Part shown: positions 43,010 through 52,892 of the stretch, piece by piece
Layout: each line of letters begins with the position of its first letter
Position numbering within the stretch: position 1 is the stretch's first letter
Assembly: GCA_034190295.1 (NCBI GenBank)
Contig: JAXHSW010000003.1
Span: 1-64,000, forward strand
Origin: Okeania sp034190295
Lineage (GTDB): Bacteria > Cyanobacteriota > Cyanobacteriia > Cyanobacteriales > Microcoleaceae
DNA: 64,000 nucleotides
Direction: 5' to 3'
Notes under the pieces: model-generated
The model's database searches: none
What the model saw: only the letters and a program-made list of their open reading frames with translations
What the model was told of the DNA's origin: nothing
Translations under genes and position numbers: made by a program

Positions 43010-45664
43010 ATGGAAAAATATCAAAAAAAAAAGTATAAAGTTTCGATATGTGCAATTATTAAAGATGAATTACCTTACTTATTAGAATGGATTGCTTACC
43101 ACAGAGTTATTGGTGTAGATCATTTTTATATATACGATAATGGCAGTACGGATGGCTCTACAGAATTGTTGAAAAGGTTGGATAAACTAGATGTAATTGA
43201 TTATATATATTGGCCTAGGCAGGGAAATCAAAATGGTCAAGTTTTTGCTTATTGGAATGTCATACAGCGAGCTAAAGAACAAACTGATTGGATTGCTTTC
43301 ATAGATGCTGACGAATTTATTTTACCTCATCAACATCCAGATATTCATAGTTTTTTATCACACTATGATGACGTAAGTGGAATAGCTATCAACTGGAAGC
43401 TATTTGGTTCGTCAGGAAATAGATATAAACTCAACGGTTTGCTCTTAGAAAGATTTTCTAAATGTGCTGCTCCAAATTTTCATAGCCATCTTCTATATAA
43501 AACAATTGCCAGAATTAACCTAATTAAAGGCGTAAGTGTGCATAATTGTAGCTATGTAAGAGATGATTGTAAATATGTATATCCAGACAGAACACCTGTT
43601 AAACTAAAAGGAACAGTAAATCATCATATTAATCATAGCATCATACAAATTAATCACTATTTTACTAAGTCACTAGAAGAATGGACTTTAAAAAGATTAA
43701 GAGGAATGGCAGATCAATCACCTGAAAAAGTTAGACCTGAATGTAGTTTTGATATGCATGATAAAAATGAAACAGAAGATTTGAGCATCCTGAAATATTT
43801 GGAAAAAACAAAAAAAGAAATTAGCAATTTAGTGACTTTAGCAGATTTAAGTAGCATTGAAGCACAAACACAAGAGAATAGGAAAAAATACGAAAAATCT
43901 CTGATTCAGCGACGGAAAAACATCTTATCTTTAACATCTGTAGAAGAATTTAAAAACGCTAATAAATTAAAGAATAAAGGCAAATTAAAAGAAGCGATAG
44001 CTGCCTATGATTTTGCTTTAAAACTCAACCCTAATTCAGCTTGGTCTTACTATAAATTAGGAGCAGCATTAATAGAAATAAATCAAATTCAAGAAGCTAC
44101 TAATTGCTATCGTCTTGCTTCAAGGTTGAACCCTAACTCAGCTTGGTTTTGTCATAGTTTAGGAAAAGTTCTTGTTAGGTTAGGTGTCTTAGATGAAGCT
44201 ATTGAAAATCATAGAAAAGCAATTAGTATTAATTCAGATTATTATGAATTTCACTACGATTTGGGATTAGCTCTAACAAAAAAAGATGATTTTGATGAAG
44301 CTATTATCTCTTTTAAAAAAGCAATAGAACTCAATCCTAAATTTGCTGATTCATATCAAAGTCTAGCTAATGTTTTGTCAAAGATTGAAAAATGGGATGA
44401 AGCTATAGTTTTTTATCAAAAAGCTTTTGATTTGAAACCACAATTATTAGATAAGCATTTAGGAAGTTTTGCACTAGCTTTGCAAAAAAAAGGTTTATTT
44501 TCTCAACTTATAGCTCTATATCGCCAACTTATAGATATTAATCCTGAGCGTGCAACGGAACTACCAATTATTTTTCCAAACAATTTAGGTGAATTAGTCA
44601 ATAATGTAAGTTATTCAGAATCCACAAATCATAAAATTAGTTACATAGATATAACGTTCCAGAATCAAATTCAAATTAAACCAACAATTACAATACACCC
44701 AACTATTCATCCTAATTTGACTGTTCCTCGACCTAGTGCTAAAAATTTTGTTGTCTTAATTCCCAAAGGAAGAGTTTGGACTAATGATTCTTGGGGGGTA
44801 GTTGTCACTAACTCTGAAGATGAAATTTTAACTAAAAGGATGTTTAGAAAACCTGATATTACTGATTTAAGGCCAATAAAAAATTTGCCTCCAATTTTAA
44901 ATTTAGAAGGAGTGGCAGTATTTTTATCATCTCGGTGGGGAGATAATTATTATCATTGGATGTTTGATGTAATTGCTCGCTTAGAATTAATCCTTAAGAG
45001 TGGCATAAATTTAAGTTTTGTAGATAAATTTATAGTTAATTCTTATCAAAAACAATTTCAAAGAGAAGTATTAGAATTTTTAGGTATTCCTCAAACAAAA
45101 ATAGTAGAAAGTTATCAAAATCATCAAATTAGAGCCGATCGGCTAGTTATGCCATCTTTACCTTTAGCAGTTGCTTCAAAATGGAATTGTGAATTTCTTA
45201 GGAGAGAGTTAATGCCACTGAAAGAAGGGGTAAAGTTAGCAGAATATCCAGAACGTATTTATATTAGTAGACAAGATAGTAATGTACGCTGTGTTATTAA
45301 TGAAACTGAGGTAATTGAATTTTTAGGAACTCTTGGTTTTAAAACTGTAAATTTCTCTTCCATTTCTGTGGCAGAACAAGTTTCTTTATTGGCTAACGTA
45401 AAAGTTATAGTTGCAGTTCATGGTGCAGCACTTACTAATATAGTATTCTGTAAGTCTGGAACTAAAGTAATTGAGTTATTTGGACCTGATGCTGTGAGAC
45501 ACTCCTACTATGCGATCGCTAATTACTGTAATTTAGAACACTATTATATGATAGGTGAGTCTTCTAGCAGCAGACATGATTTACCACCAAATAGGGATTT
45601 AGATATAATAATTAATGTAGACTTACTATCAAAATTACTCCAGCTAGCAGGGATAATTAATTAA
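43010..45664 (+). CDS. GT92-TPR-GT61 fusion glycosyltransferase
   Basis: The 884-residue protein has three parts. Residues about 8-270: GT92-like domain with VSICAIIKDELPYLLEW, HFYIYDNGSTDGS and the acidic AFIDADEFILP, paralogous to the two GT92 domains of the gene at 21273. Residues about 315-505: five to six TPR repeats. Residues about 560-880: GT61/DUF563-like domain with SSRWGDNYYHWMFDVIARL, ERIYISRQDS and VHGAALTNIVFCKSGTKVIE, the hallmark of GT61. Both enzyme parts keep their motifs. It probably adds two different sugars, with the TPR as spacer or docking surface. Confidence 0.88.
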   Translation: MEKYQKKKYKVSICAIIKDELPYLLEWIAYHRVIGVDHFYIYDNGSTDGSTELLKRLDKLDVIDYIYWPRQGNQNGQVFAYWNVIQRAKEQTDWIAFIDADEFILPHQHPDIHSFLSHYDDVSGIAINWKLFGSSGNRYKLNGLLLERFSKCAAPNFHSHLLYKTIARINLIKGVSVHNCSYVRDDCKYVYPDRTPVKLKGTVNHHINHSIIQINHYFTKSLEEWTLKRLRGMADQSPEKVRPECSFDMHDKNETEDLSILKYLEKTKKEISNLVTLADLSSIEAQTQENRKKYEKSLIQRRKNILSLTSVEEFKNANKLKNKGKLKEAIAAYDFALKLNPNSAWSYYKLGAALIEINQIQEATNCYRLASRLNPNSAWFCHSLGKVLVRLGVLDEAIENHRKAISINSDYYEFHYDLGLALTKKDDFDEAIISFKKAIELNPKFADSYQSLANVLSKIEKWDEAIVFYQKAFDLKPQLLDKHLGSFALALQKKGLFSQLIALYRQLIDINPERATELPIIFPNNLGELVNNVSYSESTNHKISYIDITFQNQIQIKPTITIHPTIHPNLTVPRPSAKNFVVLIPKGRVWTNDSWGVVVTNSEDEILTKRMFRKPDITDLRPIKNLPPILNLEGVAVFLSSRWGDNYYHWMFDVIARLELILKSGINLSFVDKFIVNSYQKQFQREVLEFLGIPQTKIVESYQNHQIRADRLVMPSLPLAVASKWNCEFLRRELMPLKEGVKLAEYPERIYISRQDSNVRCVINETEVIEFLGTLGFKTVNFSSISVAEQVSLLANVKVIVAVHGAALTNIVFCKSGTKVIELFGPDAVRHSYYAIANYCNLEHYYMIGESSSSRHDLPPNRDLDIIINVDLLSKLLQLAGIIN

Positions 45665-45730
45665 TGTTTTACTCAAAATTACTTAACTTAAATTCCTATG
45701 ATTTTTTATTGATTATTAACAAAATTAGAG

Positions 45731-46714
45731 ATGTCAAAAACACCACAATCATCAGCTAATATTCAAAAAACTAGATTAGAATTAGAGCGCTATGCTCAGT
45801 CTCTGCATTACCATAGAAAGTTTTTACAACAAATAGAGACCAAATTCAAAGATTTATCACATTCTTCAATAAGAGAAAATCAAGAAGTAGAAATACCAAT
45901 ACATAATAAATTAGTTCATTGTATACTACTAACTTTTTATTTTAATGAAGTATTAGAACGTTGTTTAGAAGGATTATTACTAGAAAAAGATAGAATAGAT
46001 GTCAGTGTGATAGAAAATAGTAGCGTTCATTCTGACGCTATTCGGAAAGTTGTAGATTCATATAGAGAAAAAGGTTTAGTTAAAAATCATTTTATTTTTG
46101 ATAAAAATATAGGCACTAATGCTTTTGAAATTGCTTTTGACAGTAATTTACTAGATTTAGATTATGACTATATTACTGTCACAGATGGGGATTTAATTCC
46201 AGATAAAGGATGGCTAGATGAACAAATTTTGATTTTAGAAAAGTGTCCAGAGGTATTTTCTGTTAGTGGTGAGTTACATTTAGTTAATGCCAGTGTTCCT
46301 CTCAGACATAAAATTCTACAAATACAAAATAATGTTAAATTCAAAAACGATTTATACAAGGACCGTAATGCTGGATGGGTAGTCAAAACATTTAGAGCTT
46401 CAGATTGGAAAGACTTTTTAAATTTTAGGAAAAAATATAACGTTTACTTCCATGATTGCTCAGTTCACTATTATGCTAATGTCAACAGAAATATGCGTTC
46501 TGCTACTACTTTAAAATCTAAATGTTATCATTTAACTTGGGATTACGTTGACAATAAATATGATGAGTTGAAAAAAATCTTGATGGCAGAAACTAATAAC
46601 CCATGGTATCATAATAGATACTCTGCTTTTAGATTCATTAACAATCGCAAACAAGAGTTATTCTTTCCTCAGCCACCAGAAGTACCTCACCAATACGCTG
46701 ATTCAATGAAGTAA
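45731..46714 (+). CDS. GT-A fold glycosyltransferase, GT2-like
   Basis: The 327-residue protein has an N-terminal helical stretch (about residues 1-60), then VHCILLTFYFNEVLERCLEG, VSVIENSSVHSD, FDKNIGTNAFEIAF and the metal site YDYITVTDGDLIPDKGWL near residue 150. This is a diverged GT2-like order with a TDGD motif in place of the usual DxD. No membrane segments. It follows the GT92-GT61 gene by 66 bp and converges on the minus-strand block. Confidence 0.75.
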   Translation: MSKTPQSSANIQKTRLELERYAQSLHYHRKFLQQIETKFKDLSHSSIRENQEVEIPIHNKLVHCILLTFYFNEVLERCLEGLLLEKDRIDVSVIENSSVHSDAIRKVVDSYREKGLVKNHFIFDKNIGTNAFEIAFDSNLLDLDYDYITVTDGDLIPDKGWLDEQILILEKCPEVFSVSGELHLVNASVPLRHKILQIQNNVKFKNDLYKDRNAGWVVKTFRASDWKDFLNFRKKYNVYFHDCSVHYYANVNRNMRSATTLKSKCYHLTWDYVDNKYDELKKILMAETNNPWYHNRYSAFRFINNRKQELFFPQPPEVPHQYADSMK

Positions 46715-46752
46715 TTAATTTACAGCGGTTGATTTTGTCTATAAAAAGCAGA

Positions 46753-47685
46753 TCATTGCCACTTTAATAACTGTGTTTTATATTGTGTTAATTCAGAGTT
46801 ATAAGTATTCATTTCAACTTTAATTTTTTGTAATTGGGATGAGAGTATGTCTATCTCTCGATCTACACAGTTTGATTCTATTGTTTTCTGAGCAATCATT
46901 GATTGATAAGCTTCTTGCCAGACTTTTGTCTGATACCAGAAATTATCATTAATCAATCCCATAGTAATGTAGGGGTGAGTGGAAGGTAACTGATTGTTTC
47001 TTATTGTTTCTAATTGACTAAGAAGAGGTTTAGGTCCGTGAAAATGAAGTATCTTAATCTCTTGATTAATTTCCCAATAAGGTTTCCAATTCATTGTTAA
47101 ATCTAACCTATCCCACTTTCCCCGAAAATACCTTTTATAAGCTCCTTGATCGTAAGATTGCTTCAACAATTCACCTAAATTTTGAGCTATAAATTTGTTG
47201 AAATCTTCATGGACATCTAAAAGGTTTCTAGTGTTCATATACATCACACCAGTATTAACTTGATTAACCCAATCATCAGGGTTTTCTTGTGGTGCTATGG
47301 CAAAGTATTTGCATGTTAAATTCTGTAGATAATCAACTACGTCATTAAAGAACATTACATCACAATCTGTATACAAGACATATTCATCTTTGATTCCATG
47401 AATTTCAACTATTTTGGGGATTTCTACTCTCAAAAACGCTCCTGCTGCAGTAGGTAAAACATGGGGAAAAGATTGTTTTAATTGTTGATAGTGAGGAGTA
47501 CGGTGAAAAACAATATTAACATTATTTTCCCTGAGCCATTTAGTCAACTCATTTTCTTGACCATCATAAATACAAAATGGCTCCAAGGTAGTATTTTTGT
47601 TTGCCGTATATACAGCAACTTTAATTAGTTGTGAGTAATTTTCAAAGTAATTAGAAAAATCATTAATTCCAAAAAACCATTTCAT
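46753..47685 (-). CDS. GT8-like glycosyltransferase
   Basis: The 310-residue protein has a GT-A fold with LIKVAVYTANKNTTLEPFC, then DEYVLYTDCDVMFFNDV (DxD metal site near residue 109), QVNTGVMYMNTRNL and ILHFHGPKP near residue 215, where the His/Gly/Pro motif matches the family-8 signature HFxG.xKP. About 45 C-terminal residues form a short coiled coil (SSQLQKIKVEMNTYNSELTQ). A clear GGGAG ribosome binding site lies about eight bases before the ATG at 47685. It follows the large FkbM gene with 39 bp between, probably as one operon. Confidence 0.8.
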   Translation of the reverse strand: MKWFFGINDFSNYFENYSQLIKVAVYTANKNTTLEPFCIYDGQENELTKWLRENNVNIVFHRTPHYQQLKQSFPHVLPTAAGAFLRVEIPKIVEIHGIKDEYVLYTDCDVMFFNDVVDYLQNLTCKYFAIAPQENPDDWVNQVNTGVMYMNTRNLLDVHEDFNKFIAQNLGELLKQSYDQGAYKRYFRGKWDRLDLTMNWKPYWEINQEIKILHFHGPKPLLSQLETIRNNQLPSTHPYITMGLINDNFWYQTKVWQEAYQSMIAQKTIESNCVDREIDILSSQLQKIKVEMNTYNSELTQYKTQLLKWQ

Positions 47686-47724
47686 TATTATTCTCCCTAT
47701 TTATTGAAGCAATATCTTTGTTAA

Positions 47725-50700
47725 TTATTCATATTTTGCATAAATATTTCCCCATAATGATTTTTGATGAGTAGACTTAGACTCTATAAAATCAAAAAGC
47801 TTGGTTTCAGACACCCATTCAGAGATTGCTAGTTTTGTTTGGTCTTCTTGAGTAATATTGAACAAATTATATCCCAAACTTACTAAGTGTTGAATACTTT
47901 TTTTCGCATTATCAATAAACTCGATAGTGAACTCAAACGATAGATAAGGTATTGGTTGGGAAAGTCCTTGAAAGACTTGATACTCAAAACCCTCCACATC
48001 AATTTTACAAAACTGTGGCAGACCCCAAGTTTTAATCATTTCGTCTAGAGTCGTCACTTCTACTGTGACTTTTTTCTCCCATTTTTGGTTAGCAAAACGA
48101 CCTGTTTTCCATTGCTCGGAAAAAGTTGATAATACATCTGCTCGATCGCATATTGACAATTCTAACTGTCCCGACTTTGCTGCTAAACCTTTGTTGACGA
48201 TCGATACATCTTGATTATTCTGATATTTTTTTGTTAGAAGTTCCACGCAATTTGGTTGAGGTTCAAAACATATTACCTTGGCACCAATACTTAAATATAA
48301 GTCTGTTTTCAAACCTTGGTTTGCCCCAACATCAAAAACTAAATCTCCTCTGTTGACAAATTGGCCGATAAAATTGTGGATTGCACTCTGAGACTTAGTT
48401 ACAACCTCCGTTGATAATTGACGACCGCTGTCTTGAGTTGGTTCTTCCCAGGTTCCGTAACCATGCCTATACAATGGTTCACTGTTCCAGGGGTCGAAAG
48501 GAATTAACTTTTTAGCTTGTAAATGAGGACGGAAGAAAAACTTGCAGTTTTCATTTAGCATTGCTGCGGTAAAAGAAAAAGTGCTGTTAGAAATAGCTAA
48601 AATATCACACTGGGTCAAAACATAAAACTCTGGATAAAAATCTGCCTCTGGCAGTTGAACACCTAAATCTTTGATTGTTATCGGATTATAATCGGCAAAA
48701 TCATCTACAACTCCTGCTAAGTCATCACTTGCAATAAACAATACTGGTTCGTCCAAAGTTTCCCACAAACCTTCTAGCCATTTTTTGTAACAAGCAGTAG
48801 GAGCAACAAAAGTATAACTCCTTTTGAGCTTTTGGTAATCACCACGTCGCAAATGTATACCAACAATAGTTTTGCCACGCTCTCGTAACTTATTTACAGC
48901 ATCCCTCATTCTGACTTCTACTTGTGGCACTGGTTGAAATAGGGTACGAATGAAGTCTTTGTAGGGAGCATAATATGTAGTATGAAGTTGATAAACAGGA
49001 CCACTAAATTCTACATTTTTGTAGGGTTCTTTGGCATTAAGGATTGCTATACCAGAATCAGTAAACTCAGGCAAAGTTTGAGAAATTGGTGGATCTTTAT
49101 GACCGAATAAATATTGACCTACCCAGGGTGCTGTTTCTACTCGTACATTATGTTCTTTTTGATGAATTTTGAAGAGAGTATATAAAAATATCTGATTCCC
49201 AAAGCGAGCTTTACTTAGGAGCGACATCGTAACCAATGGCTTTTTGATATAAAAAGCATCTCCCCAAGACGGGTGGGGAGTTTTTGTTGCTACTCTTTGA
49301 AAGTCATTTTGGTCTAGAAACTCGTCTAATTCATCAATTAATACACATCCTTCATAAAGTTCTTCATAATTAACTTCCGTATTAATTGCATCAACATATC
49401 GTAACCAATTAGTTGCACCTTGCAAAGCCAATAATTCTGCACCTTGGATGTCAATATTGAGTATATTGTAGTCCGAAGGATTAAGTTTTAGTTCTTGCAA
49501 TAATGTGTCTAACTTTTTGGACTCTACCTTAACTTGATGAGTTTCTTTAATGTGAGGATAAACCTCTTGATGCTTTTTCAGAGGAAGAATTGAACTACTT
49601 TGTTCATTAGAAGTTACATGGAGGTCAACCGTCGCATTTTCATTACTAATTGCACAATTGACAGTTTTGACATTTGGATAAGATGCTACCTTAGTTTGTA
49701 ATCGTTCACACACAACTGGATTAGCTTCAATAAATAATACATTTTTGACTCCCATTTTTTGGTAGTAATTGAATTCTTGACCTTCATGTGCTCCTACATG
49801 AATTACGCCTTTAGGGTTAATTGAGTGTTCAATGCAGAGTTGAGGTACATCTAATAGTCTCGGTTTTTCACCTAATACATTATCTAGAAAACGTTCATTT
49901 ACTGCTAAGTAATTACTATACTGATAGTTTTCATCACCTGGAACAAACTCTGGTTTATATTCTAGTCTGTCTTGTAAAACTTTAAAGATTGAGTAACGAT
50001 ATTTTTGCAGATAATCAAATACTTGCTTAAGAGTTATTTGAGCATCTTTATATGTACCACCATACTCAAATTGAATGTAGTCTATTTTTCCTCTATGTAA
50101 ACTTTGTTTGGCTCCCAATAAAACATCTAATTCACTACCTTCAGTATCTACTTTCAGGAAATTAATTCTTCTAATTGCCTTCTGCTGACAGTAACTATCA
50201 ATGGTAGTTGTCAAAGCTTTAATTTCTCTAGGAAATCCATATTTACCTATCTTGTCAATACTAAAACGGCGCTTAAATGTGCTTAATACGTTATGTTTAT
50301 CGTAGTAATAAAATTGCTTGACAACATTATCTTCTGCAATTCCTATACAATTAGTGACGGGTTGTTCCCTAAATTTTTGCTCCGCTATTTTTCGATCTAG
50401 AACTTTATATGTCTGGGGAGCTGGCTCAAATAAATGTAGCTTCACATTTGAGCAATAATTAAAAACTTCTTCTGTCCACTTACCAACATTTGCACCAACA
50501 TCAAATATGACATTATCCTCAGTAATCAGCTTTTTAATAATCGCAATTTCAGGTCCTGTGATTGCTCCTTTTGCTGGTATTGAATCAAGAGGTACTGTCT
50601 GATTTTTAGTATTTTCTAGATAGGGTTGAGGTTGAATATTTTTAACTTGCTCCAGTTCTTTTTTTGTCTGCGATAACTGAGATTTTGTATCTTCTAATTC

Positions 50701-51507
50701 TTGATGTTTTTGTTGCAATTGGGATTGAGATTGTTCCAATACTCCCATTGTTTCCCCAAGTTGAGAATGAGACTCCTCCAAAACCTCCATAGTCTCACCT
50801 AACTGAGACTGATACTGCTCCAATAACTTTTCACTCTCCCACAACCGAGACTTAGTTTCCTCCAACTCTTTGTGCAACTCCGCATCTGACCCTGACTGCT
50901 TTTGCTCTCCTTTTTCTCTCAAGTCAGTCACTTGAGACTGAGACTCCTCCAAAACCGCCATCGTCTCACTTAACTGAGACTGATACTGCTCCAACAACTC
51001 CTCACTCTCCCGCAACTGAGACTTAGTTTCCTCCAACTCTTTGTGCAACTCCGCATCTGAACCCGACTGCTTCTGTGCTAACTCTGCCTTAACTTGCTCC
51101 AACTCTTCCTGCTTCTGCTGCAATTTCCCTTGCGACTCCTCCAAAGTCCCCATCGTCTTTTCCATCTGAGACTGATACTCTTCCAAAACCCCCATTGTCT
51201 CACCTAACTGCGACTGCGACTGCTCCAATAACTGCTCGGTCTCCTGCAACTTGGACTTGGTTTGTGCCAACTCCTGCTTAACTTCCCCATCTGACTCCGA
51301 CTGCTGTTGCCCCCCTTTTTCCTTAAGTTGATGTAACTCAAAATGAGTTTGCTCCAACTCACCCAATACCTCATCTAACTGAGATTGCCTCCGCTCCAAC
51401 TCTTCTCTCACATCATGCAACTCTGACTTAGTTTTATCTAACTCCTGTTGAGTTTGTTGCCATTTACCCTTAACTTCTTCTAGCTCTTTTTCTATTCCTG
51501 TTGGCAT
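47725..51507 (-). CDS. Coiled coil, three FkbM methyltransferases and a GT11-like fucosyltransferase in one protein
   Basis: The 1260-residue protein starts with about 290 residues of Gln/Glu/Leu-rich coiled coil, then FkbM methyltransferase 1 (about 320-520; NVIFDVGANVGKWTEEV, INFLKVDTEGSELDVL), FkbM 2 (about 550-715; GVIHVGAHEGQEFNYYQ, NILNIDIQGAELLAL), a glycosyltransferase of the alpha-1,2-fucosyltransferase (GT11) type (about 725-1010; ARFGNQIFLYTLFK, GIHLRRGDYQKL, ISNSTFSFTAAML) and FkbM 3 (about 1035-1240; DLVFDVGANQGLKTDLYL, FCKIDVEGFEYQVFQ). FkbM domains O-methylate sugars or polyketides. The HxRRGDY site of the GT11 domain is intact. The coiled coil is almost identical to that of the gene at 52893-53990. 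Confidence 0.87.
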   Translation of the reverse strand: MPTGIEKELEEVKGKWQQTQQELDKTKSELHDVREELERRQSQLDEVLGELEQTHFELHQLKEKGGQQQSESDGEVKQELAQTKSKLQETEQLLEQSQSQLGETMGVLEEYQSQMEKTMGTLEESQGKLQQKQEELEQVKAELAQKQSGSDAELHKELEETKSQLRESEELLEQYQSQLSETMAVLEESQSQVTDLREKGEQKQSGSDAELHKELEETKSRLWESEKLLEQYQSQLGETMEVLEESHSQLGETMGVLEQSQSQLQQKHQELEDTKSQLSQTKKELEQVKNIQPQPYLENTKNQTVPLDSIPAKGAITGPEIAIIKKLITEDNVIFDVGANVGKWTEEVFNYCSNVKLHLFEPAPQTYKVLDRKIAEQKFREQPVTNCIGIAEDNVVKQFYYYDKHNVLSTFKRRFSIDKIGKYGFPREIKALTTTIDSYCQQKAIRRINFLKVDTEGSELDVLLGAKQSLHRGKIDYIQFEYGGTYKDAQITLKQVFDYLQKYRYSIFKVLQDRLEYKPEFVPGDENYQYSNYLAVNERFLDNVLGEKPRLLDVPQLCIEHSINPKGVIHVGAHEGQEFNYYQKMGVKNVLFIEANPVVCERLQTKVASYPNVKTVNCAISNENATVDLHVTSNEQSSSILPLKKHQEVYPHIKETHQVKVESKKLDTLLQELKLNPSDYNILNIDIQGAELLALQGATNWLRYVDAINTEVNYEELYEGCVLIDELDEFLDQNDFQRVATKTPHPSWGDAFYIKKPLVTMSLLSKARFGNQIFLYTLFKIHQKEHNVRVETAPWVGQYLFGHKDPPISQTLPEFTDSGIAILNAKEPYKNVEFSGPVYQLHTTYYAPYKDFIRTLFQPVPQVEVRMRDAVNKLRERGKTIVGIHLRRGDYQKLKRSYTFVAPTACYKKWLEGLWETLDEPVLFIASDDLAGVVDDFADYNPITIKDLGVQLPEADFYPEFYVLTQCDILAISNSTFSFTAAMLNENCKFFFRPHLQAKKLIPFDPWNSEPLYRHGYGTWEEPTQDSGRQLSTEVVTKSQSAIHNFIGQFVNRGDLVFDVGANQGLKTDLYLSIGAKVICFEPQPNCVELLTKKYQNNQDVSIVNKGLAAKSGQLELSICDRADVLSTFSEQWKTGRFANQKWEKKVTVEVTTLDEMIKTWGLPQFCKIDVEGFEYQVFQGLSQPIPYLSFEFTIEFIDNAKKSIQHLVSLGYNLFNITQEDQTKLAISEWVSETKLFDFIESKSTHQKSLWGNIYAKYE

Positions 51508-51707
51508 TAATTTACATCCCTTTAACTATTAATACAATTTTAATTACAATTTAGTCAAAAAAATCACATTTTCCTAAAGTAAGCATTTATCTATCAAAGT
51601 AAAACTTTATCCTATCCCCATTCGTTTCATATCCTCCTGGATTTTTTGCAAACAAAGTGCATAATCGCTATTCACCAGCCTTTATTTCTTCTAAATTAAT
51701 GAAGAAT

Positions 51708-52835
51708 TTATTTTCTTCCTCCAATATAATTTCTGTTACCAATATTACTAAAAAAATTATATACTAATCCTTTACATTTATTTAGGTAGTTAGAGTGTAT
51801 AAAAATTAGATTGTATTGCATCGAATATTCAAAATCTCTAGCAACAGGTATAAAGTTATTTGAAATAAGTTTACTGGTGATCTCATCTGCTAATGCTGCA
51901 CCAGTCCAATGTGGGTATTCTTCCACTTCTACTAAAATTATTGATGTTTGAGTAAGGCACTTATTAGCACCTTCTAGAACTTGTAGTGCTGCTCCTTCAA
52001 CATCAATCCAAAGTGCTAAATTTTGATCTTTATCTATATTAATTCTGTTATTCAAACAAAAATCATCAAGCTTAGTACATTCTACTCTTGTAACTTGATA
52101 TTTACAAGTTGGATGTGTACTAATCATTAGTGAGGCATTTCCTATATTCTTATCAAGTTTATGTCCATTCAGCTCAGTTGGAATATGAAAGTCCGCAAAC
52201 CCGTTATGGTTGGATATTGCTAAATATTTATAATCAATAGATAACTCGTTAAATTCTTTCCTCTCCTTAAAACTTTCATAGTTATTGATGTTTGCTTCAA
52301 ATGCACAACACTTGACTGTTGGGAGTCCTTTCTTAACTGCGATACTTGTACTACCGTCACGAGAACCAATTTCAAAAAAATAATTAGGTTTTAGTAGTTT
52401 TGTAGTATTCAAAAAAAAATCTACTAACATCTTATTTGATAAAGCTCTACCCTGTCTACTTGATATATCAAAATAAGCCGAAAGTTGACTGAGTGAAGTA
52501 TTGACTATTTGAGATAAAATACCCTTTAATTCATCTATTTCTGTTTTCAAGCTAATGTTTTCTTGATGTATTTCCTGAATCTGCTGTTCATATGTTTTCC
52601 TCAGATTAATTTGATTATGAAATTGATTATTTTCTAGTTTATTTTGCAGAGTATTAGCTTTACGATCAACTTCTTCTGCTTCCTGTATCTTACCCTTTCT
52701 TTTTAGAGCCTCTCCTAGCTTGTAATAAGCCCAGTGAAAGTTAGGATTTAATTGAATAGATATCTGGTAAGCTTCAATAGCTTCATCTAATTTACCCTGA
52801 CGGAGATATTCATTTCCTTTTTTTATATAGCTCAT
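51708..52835 (-). CDS. TPR and FkbM-type methyltransferase
   Basis: The 375-residue protein opens with two TPR repeats (YIKKGNEYLRQGKLDEAIEAY, then WAYYKLGEALKRKGKIQEAE), followed by a coiled coil (about 75-110) and a methyltransferase domain (about 145-360) with YFFEIGSRDGSTSIAV (SAM loop), CCAFEANINNYESF and LALWIDVEGAALQVLEGANK, the FkbM-family pattern (IDVEG). Complete. It lies in the minus block between the large FkbM gene and the coiled-coil methyltransferase gene, with spacers of 57 to 200 bp, and may be co-transcribed with them. Confidence 0.82.
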   Translation of the reverse strand: MSYIKKGNEYLRQGKLDEAIEAYQISIQLNPNFHWAYYKLGEALKRKGKIQEAEEVDRKANTLQNKLENNQFHNQINLRKTYEQQIQEIHQENISLKTEIDELKGILSQIVNTSLSQLSAYFDISSRQGRALSNKMLVDFFLNTTKLLKPNYFFEIGSRDGSTSIAVKKGLPTVKCCAFEANINNYESFKERKEFNELSIDYKYLAISNHNGFADFHIPTELNGHKLDKNIGNASLMISTHPTCKYQVTRVECTKLDDFCLNNRINIDKDQNLALWIDVEGAALQVLEGANKCLTQTSIILVEVEEYPHWTGAALADEITSKLISNNFIPVARDFEYSMQYNLIFIHSNYLNKCKGLVYNFFSNIGNRNYIGGRK

Positions 52836-52892
52836 ATTATCAAAAAAAATCTAACAAACTTATCTTAACCTATCTAATTTAACCAAGAAATA

